64,000 nt of DNA from the NCBI RefSeq assembly GCF_031143425.1, contig NC_090449.1:781642684-781706683 (forward strand), given 5' to 3'. This stretch comes from Pleurodeles waltl (taxonomy: Eukaryota; Chordata; Amphibia; Caudata; Salamandridae). Position 1 is the stretch's first letter; each line of letters begins with the position of its first letter. This document shows positions 58,198 to 64,000 of this stretch, in pieces. The position numbers were made by a program, and so were the translations under genes. The notes beneath the pieces were generated by a model. The model made no database searches. It had not been told where the DNA came from and saw only the letters and a list, made by a program, of their open reading frames with translations.

Positions 58198-59396
58198 CCT
58201 TCAATCAATCAATCATTCAAAAAAAATTATAGAGTGAGCTACTCACCCGTGAGGGTCTCAAGGCGCTAGGGAGGTGGGGGGCCAGGAGGGTCACTGTTCG
58301 AACAGCCATGTCATGAGGTTTTTTCTGAAAAGCAGGAGGTCTTGGGTTTTGCGAAGGTTGGTGGGGAGGGAGTTCCAGGTCTTCGGGGCGAGGTAGGAGA
58401 AGGGCCTGCATCATGTTGTGGTGCGTTGGATGCAGGGGATTGTGGCTAGTGCGAGGTCAGCAGATCAGAGGTGGCAGATGGGAGTGTGGAAGTTCACTCT
58501 TTCATTGAGGTAGGTTGGGCCGGTGTTGTGGAGGGATTTGTGTGCGTGGATGAGGATGTGGGAGGTGATCCTCTTGTCTATGGGGAGCCAGTGAAGGGAT
58601 TTGAGTGTGGTGAGATATTGTGGCGGGGGAAGGTCCAGGATGAGGCGTGTGGCTGTGTTCTGGATTCCCTGGAGTTTGCGTTTGAGTTTGAGTGTGGGTC
58701 CGGCGTAGAGGGCGTTACCGTAGTCTAGCCTGCTGCTGATGAGTGCGTGGGTGACTGTCTTCCTGGTCTCTGTGGGAATCCATTTGAAGGTTTTTTTCAG
58801 CATACGGAGTGCGTGGAAACAGGAGGAGGTGACTGCGTTGATTTGCTGGGTCATGGAGAGGGAGGGATCCAGGATGATGCAGAGGTTGCGTGCGTGGTTT
58901 GCGGGGGTGGGTGCGGGCCTAGGGCGGTGGGCCGCCTGGAGTCGTCCCATATGGTTTTGTTGGGGCCGAAGATGATGATTTCTGTTTTGTAGGAGTTGAG
59001 CTTGAGGTGATTTGTTGTCATCCAGGTGGTGGTGCCAAGGAGTGCAGTGTGGAGGTTGGTTTTGGTGGTGGTGGGGTTGCCGGTGAGGGAGATGATGAGT
59101 TGGGTGTCATCTGCGTAGGAGAGGATGGTGATTCCGTGTGGTCGGAGGATGTTGGCGAGAGGGGTCATGGAAATGTTTAAGAGTGGGGCTGAGGGAGGAC
59201 CCTTGGGGGTCTCTGCAGATTTTGGTAGCAGTGGAGAGGAAGGGTTGGGAGGCAGACTTTTTGAGTTCTATCGGTGAGGAAGGAGGTGAGCCAGTCTAGG
59301 GCCTTGTGTCGAATTCCTGTGTTGTGGAGGCGTGTGCGGAGTGTGTGGTGGCAGACAATGTCAAAGGCTGCGGCTGCGTCCTTCGAAAGGGATGCA
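58198..59396 (-). mobile_element. L2/CR1-type LINE, 5'-truncated
   Basis: Only the 3' half of the RT and the tail are present on the minus strand. The element ends in a short (attg)n tail at 58200-58217, as in L2-like elements, rather than a poly(A). The 5' truncation near 59396 is the usual result of incomplete reverse transcription. Confidence 0.75.
58225..59396 (-). pseudogene. LINE reverse transcriptase C-terminal part, broken
   Basis: From the truncation point the minus frame reads AAAAFDIVCHHTLRTRL (about 59340-59390), the RT palm start. After frameshifts at about 59170-59280 comes ITILSYADDTQLIISL (about 59090-59135), the catalytic YADD box, intact. Another shift leads to 58465-58900, with SRLDYGNALYAG and KSLHWLPIDKRITSHIL, typical of the L2/CR1 thumb and C-terminal part. 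A last frame (58217-58414) holds the end of the protein. At least three frameshifts make it inactive, and the endonuclease domain is missing. Confidence 0.75.
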
Positions 59397-60019
59397 ATAA
59401 CGTAACCAAATGGGAATGCAAGTATAAGTCACAAAAGAATAATGAACAGTTTCACTTTTTTTTTATTTCAGCCGAAGTTCCTTCAATTGCCACTAATGTT
59501 GCCAAATACCATTTTTTTCATTTTTAAATACACAAAATGAGTGTCCACAGTAATGTGAGAATTATTGGTTAGTTATTTGCATGACTTTAAGCACACATAG
59601 GAGCACACAGGGCTTAAAAGTGTTTTTTTTAATTATTATTCTGGGTGAGGAGGATGTATTAAAAAGTGGTATATACACTGCCATACACCTAATAATGCCT
59701 CTCGTCTGCAAGAATGTGGACAAGTACAGTGCCATCTAGGTCTGGTCAGTGCAGCATTACCAAAAAGGGAAAGCAGGCACCGGCCTATGGGCCCCACGAC
59801 AATGGATCAAAATAATACTGATTGGACCTTTAAAGAAAATTACAATCAAGCCTTCTTCAATTGTTTCCAAAAGATAGGAAAAAAATGAATCAACTCAAAG
59901 AAACGAAAACTTTACATTAAAGACTCTATAGAGAAAATATTGTATTAATGATTAATGTTATGTACCCATTAACAACTTAAAGTACATAAACTATATACAT
60001 CAGATTCGTATAACACTTT
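59397..60019. other. Spacer without recognisable feature
   Basis: Nothing was recognised. Confidence 0.45.
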
Positions 60020-60370
60020 GGGGGTCATTACAACATTGGTGGTAAAAGCCGCTTACCGCCGTGCAGAAGACCGCCAACACACCGCTGCGGCCGTGGAATT
60101 CTACCACAGCTATTCTGACCCACAGCTCGGAATCTGCCAAAATCTAGACACCCACACAGGTCCGCCACACCAAAGGTCAGTGATAAACTGGCGATAACAA
60201 AACCTCCACTGTCACGCCAACAGGAATACGCCCACACTATCACGACCCACAAATCCACGTGGCGGTCTTTCAACCACGGTATTCCATTGGCGGTACACAC
60301 CACCGTGCTCAAAATACACCCACATTTACAAAACACTACCACATTGGATAATTCCAAATACACACACCTG

Positions 60371-60372
<2 letters not shown>

Positions 60373-60404
<32 letters not shown>
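60373..60404. repeat. (CA)n microsatellite
   Basis: About fifteen CA units lie inside the left part of the Harbinger. Confidence 0.95.
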
Positions 60405-60603
60405 CACTCCCACACATCCAATACAATATAAAACACACACCCACATCACCCACAAACCCCTACGACCCAAAATTTTGACGAAGGCCAGAGAGACAGCACA
60501 GCAAAGACAACACCACCATACAGAGGCACTCAACATCATCACTCACACAACATCCACGCACCTCACACAACACACCTCTAAATATCACCCCACACACCAC
60601 CCC

Positions 60604-62170
60604 ATGGCACCGCAAAGACACCCCAGGTTTTCTGAGGAGGAGCTCAGGGTCATGGTGGAGGAAATCCTCTGGGTAGAGTCACAGCTATTCGGATCACAGG
60701 TGCAGCACACCACCATAGCTAGGAAGATGGAGCTATGGCGCAGAATCGTGGACAGCGTCAATGCAGCGGGACAGCACCCAAGAACTAGGGATGACATCAG
60801 GAAGAGGTGGAATGACCTACGGGGGAAGGTGCGTTCCGTGGTCTCAAGACACCAGATTGCGGTTCAGAGGACTGGCGGTGGACCCCCACCTCCTCCACCA
60901 GAACTAACATGGGAGGAGCAGGTCTTAGCTATACTGCATCCTGAGGGCCTTGCAGGAGTAGCTGGAGGAATGGACTCTGGTAAGTCAAACCTTTAACTAC
61001 CATATCCCCCACCCTACCTGCATGCTAACACATACCCCCACCCTCACCCCCATCACTCCAACTCCTTACACACTATCACAAACCACACATCCCAAGCCCT
61101 GCATGCAACACCAAAGCATGGACACCCATCACCAAAGCATGTCCACTGCACATACCCATACACCCCCCTAAACCATTATCACACAAGGTCCCACGCAGGA
61201 ATGCAAGCACTGGGGTACAGGGTCACCCACCCATTGCACACCATGGCAAACACAGATGCAATAATCATGCCTTTACACCCCTGCAGGACCCCTACCCAAT
61301 GTCACCGGACAGGAGGGTCCAGACAGGTCCACTCCACCCACAGAAGAGGCCCACAGTGATGACAGCAGCTCTGTCCAACTGGATCTAGATGACCAACCCG
61401 GCCCATCTGGGACCTCGGGACAGTCGGTTCCCCTCACACTGGCACAGGCCACTACAGAGCATCCCCCCTCTGGAAACACCAGCACAGCACCCACCCAGCG
61501 GGCCCATACCTCTGTCCCCAGGACACGTCAAGCAGCAGTGTGTCCACCACTACAGGGAACCCAGGCTAACCCACCACCCCAACACCAGGGACCTGGGGGC
61601 AGTGGCAGTGGGCACACAGTTCAGGGGACAGAGGCCCAGGAACACAGGGGTACTGGGAGGGCTGCTGTGCGACAGGGTAAGGACAGGCCCAGGGAACCCA
61701 CTCTCCACAAGGCCCTCTCCCCAGCATCATGGGAGCCTACCACCATTCCCAGGAGACGATGGCAACGGTACTGGCCTAGTTTCAGGAGACCAGCGGCTGC
61801 AGGAGGAACAGTATTTGGGGTTCAGAGAGGAACTCAAATCTATCAATTCCACTGTGGGCACCATTGTAGGGGTGCTGAAGGAACTCGTCAACACCAGGAG
61901 GGACACTGTGGCACAACAAGGGGCCCCTGACACTAGCCTGGATGATGAACTGCCCCCACCTCCGCCGGCGCTAGTGGACAGGAGGCACTGCCACAGGACC
62001 ACAACACCAGCACCCCACCCCCTGCAGATGGAGAACCACCCCGAAAGCGGTCTCTGAGATCCAGGACAAAGACAGAGAACAATGCCAAGACCCCGCCAAG
62101 AAATGAGACCACCCTGATTGTCATCCTTCTGTCCCATTTTGTCATCCTGTCCATCCTTAAACTGCCCTAG
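60604..62170 (+). pseudogene. Harbinger Myb/SANT-like DNA-binding protein, two exons, frameshifted
   Basis: In Harbinger elements this partner protein binds the ends and brings in the transposase. I place the start at the ATG at 60604 (MAPQRHPRFSEEELRVM). The Myb/SANT-like fold spans about residues 8-85 and includes the tryptophans in ELWRRIV and KRWNDLRGK. A GTAAGT donor at 60980 and a ctgcag acceptor ending at 61286 define a 307-base intron that joins in frame. Exon 2 is acidic then Pro/Gln-rich, with a coiled-coil helix (LQEEQYLGFREELKSINSTV, about 61797) and a basic tail KRSLRSRTK (about 62045), a likely nuclear signal. The coil lies in another frame than the two flanking parts, so two compensating indels (about 61700-61790 and 61930-61975) are present. 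The final stop is at 62168. An aataaa signal follows at about 62290. Confidence 0.7.
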
Positions 62171-62583
62171 CTCCACTTCCTATGTCCCTTTGGACAATGC
62201 ACATGTGAGACTAATAGACTGGACTCTGCCATGGACATTCCTCCACCATCACCCCTGACTATTTTACAACCCCCTCCACTATTTTGCACTTAAATAAACA
62301 CCCTTATATCACAAAACAATCTGGAGTCAGTCTGTGCTTTCGAAAATGTGTATTTGCAATAACTGTGGAAAAATGCTATATCAAATGTTATGTCAACATA
62401 CCTATGTCACACAGCTCTAGTCCATGAGGAAACAAAGCAGATGTCACACAGTGGGACCCACATCTGAGCAATTTAAAGGGAAAGTGACAACTCAGGGTCC
62501 ATACAATGGGTGAAAATGACAGACAGATGAGGTAGAAGAATAAAGTCAGATGTAGCAGGCAGTGTTGTCTTCTTACCTGTGTC

Positions 62584-63749
62584 TCAATGGAAGTATTGCT
62601 GGGTCACCGTGTTCCTGTTGTCTATGTCCTCTTCTTCTGCTTCCTCGTCTTCACTGTCCACAGGCTCCACAGCTGCCACAACACCTCCATCTGGACCATC
62701 CTCCTGCAGAAAAGGCACCTGTCGTTGCAAAGCCAAGTTGTGAAGCATGCAGCAGACCACGATGATCTGGCACACCTTCTTTGGTGAGTAGAATAGGGAA
62801 CCACCTGTCATATGGAGGCACCAGAACCTGGCCTTCAAGAGGCCGAACGTCCTCTCTATAATCCTCCTAGTTCGCCCATGTGCCTCATTGTAGCATTCCT
62901 CTGCCCTTGTCCTGGGATTCCTCACTGGGGTCAGTAGCCATGACAGGTCGGGGTAGCCAGAGTCACCTGCAAATGGCGAGGGACAACTGTTAGACACACA
63001 CTAACCTGTAGGGACATCCCCAGACACCTAGTCACACTGTATTGGGTCCATGTCCTCACCTAATAGCCACACACGGTGCCTCTGGAGTTGCCCCATCACA
63101 TAAGGGATGCTGCTATTCCGCAGAATGTAATCGTCATGCACTGAGCCAGGAAACTTAGCATTTACATGGGAGATGTACTGGTCGGCCAAACACACCATCT
63201 GCACATTCATAGAATGATAACTCTTCTGGTTTCTGTACACCTGTTCACTCCTGCGGGGGGGCCAAGGCCACATGTGTCCCATCAATGGTGCCTATGATGT
63301 TGGGGATATGTCCCAGGGCATAGAAGTCACCTTTCACTGTAGGCAAATCCTCCACCGAAGGGAAAACGATGTAGCTGTGCATGTGTTTCAGCAGGGCAGA
63401 AAACACTCTGGACAACATGTTGGAGAACATAGGCTGGGACATCCCTGATTCAATGGCCACTGTTGTTTGAAAAGAGCCACTTGCTAGGAAATGGAGTACT
63501 GACAGGACCTGCACTAGAGGGGGGGATTCCTGTGGGATGGCGGATAGCTGACATCAGGTCTGGCTCCAACTGCGCACACAGTTCCAGGATTGTGGTACGA
63601 TCAAGTCTGTATGTGACAATTACATGTCGGTCCTTCATTGTCGACAGGTCCACCAGTGGTCCGTACACCGGAGGATGCCACCATCTCCTCACCTGCCCCA
63701 GCGGACATGCTCTATGGAGGAGAACAGCAAGCTGAGAGTCAACCAACAC
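62584..63749 (-). pseudogene. Harbinger DDE transposase, intron-containing, two frameshifts
   Basis: This is the PIF/Harbinger-type nuclease that cuts and pastes the element. On the minus strand the protein starts at or before the ATG at 63749. The triad is visible: GTIDGTH (first Asp, about 63272), FPGSVHDDYILRNS (second Asp, about 63125-63150) and RIIERTFGLLKARF (Glu, about 62840-62880). A 93-base intron (62967-63059) with GTGAGG donor and TTTGCAG acceptor joins LLG to DSGYP, giving the canonical LLGDSGYP. The frame is broken only twice, in G7 runs at about 63255-63261 and 63519-63525. The C-terminal end is acidic (SEDEEAEEEDIDN). If the indels were assembly errors, the gene would be intact over the part seen. 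An upstream exon beyond 63749 cannot be excluded. Confidence 0.8.
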
Positions 63750-64000
63750 TGAGGTACGTTAACACAACTTTATAGCAAAATGTGTGAAAATCGATATTTG
63801 GCTGTATTAGTGTTTAAGCAAGGCCTAGATATGTGTGACACAGTCAAAATTAATGCCATGTGGCCCCCTGAAATGGCGGCTGTCTGACCTGTAATGTGGG
63901 TCAAGGGGATATGAGGTAACTGCACTGGTGTTGTACACCGTTGTGTAAGGCGGTCGAAGACCACAGTGCAATCCTGCATTGGTTAACATTGGACCATATG
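63750..64000. other. Harbinger right part, no gene seen
   Basis: This is probably the region upstream of the transposase. The right terminal repeat is not reached. Confidence 0.5.

Larger units (their letters stand above)
60020..64000. mobile_element. Harbinger transposon, nearly complete, cut by window end
   Basis: The left end gggggtcattacaacattgg begins at 60020 and is followed by a region rich in gccg and ggcggt motifs. Inside are two converging genes: a Myb/SANT-like protein (+) and a DDE transposase (-). This two-gene layout defines autonomous PIF/Harbinger elements. I do not see the right terminal repeat before 64000, so the element probably continues beyond the window. A (CA)n tract lies at 60373-60404. 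Confidence 0.85.

Noticed and set aside
60028..60453. 141-residue minus-strand open frame with CV repeats
   Set aside because: It arises from the CA repeat and the Harbinger left end.
61727..62176. 149-residue minus-strand open frame
   Set aside because: It is antisense to exon 2 of the Myb-like gene.
1..64000. Host exons, tRNA or rRNA genes
   Set aside because: No stretch gave a recognisable host protein, a tRNA A/B box pair with a cloverleaf, or rRNA-like sequence. Short conserved exons could be missed by eye.

Overview
This window is repeat-dense vertebrate DNA, and I can support no host gene in it. Every protein-like stretch I recognise belongs to a transposable element, and all of these are broken to some degree. 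The mix comprises a DIRS tyrosine-recombinase retroelement, two Penelope-like elements (PLEs) with GIY-YIG endonucleases, Ty3/gypsy elements, a large-LTR retroelement with a gag remnant, a Tc1-like DD37E transposon, an L2/CR1-type LINE, and a Harbinger with split transposase and Myb-like genes. This mix, set in long unassignable spacers, suggests a giant-genome amphibian, most likely a salamander or newt. That is an inference from element composition and not from a marker gene.

Layout. 0.6-4.2 kb: DIRS element (+). 5.45-7.08 kb: LTR 'A' of a large-LTR family (-). 7.3-7.8 kb: a run of hairpins. 8.3-10.2 kb: remnant of a gypsy element (LTR and gag), split by a second hairpin-chain element at 9.0-9.4 kb. 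10.8-16.3 kb: PLE1, flanked by (AT)n tracts, with inverted end sequences and two degraded hammerhead-like motifs. 17.8 kb: a Harbinger-type MITE. 19.6-26.3 kb: two gypsy elements head to tail around one LTR, the first with a PLE fragment inside it. 29.5-31.05 kb: Tc1-like DD37E element. 36.6-38.5 kb: LTR 'B' (+). 42.8-45.6 kb: a repeat related to the 7.7 kb one, then PLE2 with an RT catalytic YIDD and GIY-YIG. 48.35-52.1 kb: gag remnant, primer-binding site and LTR 'C' (-). 54.0-57.6 kb: a composite of two tandem arrays. 58.2-59.4 kb: 5'-truncated LINE (-). 60.02 kb to the window end: an almost complete Harbinger element cut by the window edge.

How the parts work together. The Harbinger carries two converging genes: a Myb/SANT-like DNA-binding protein (+) and a DDE transposase (-). 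Both have recognisable introns, and the two proteins normally act as a pair. The transposase triad is visible and its frame is broken only in two seven-base G/C runs. The 17.8 kb MITE shares its terminal pattern and could be a dependent derivative.

The three copies of the large LTR family give an internal comparison. Promoter-side length is almost constant (about 1.0 kb from LTR start to TATA), but the transcribed part ranges from about 0.6 to 1.8 kb. In copy C the extra length is GC-rich tandem repeats.

The most unusual structures are the two chains of back-to-back hairpins (7.3-7.7 and 9.0-9.4 kb), the hammerhead-like motifs at PLE ends, and the 3.6 kb composite tandem unit. The stretches 31.05-36.58, 38.55-42.79 and 46.03-48.34 kb hold nothing I can identify by eye.
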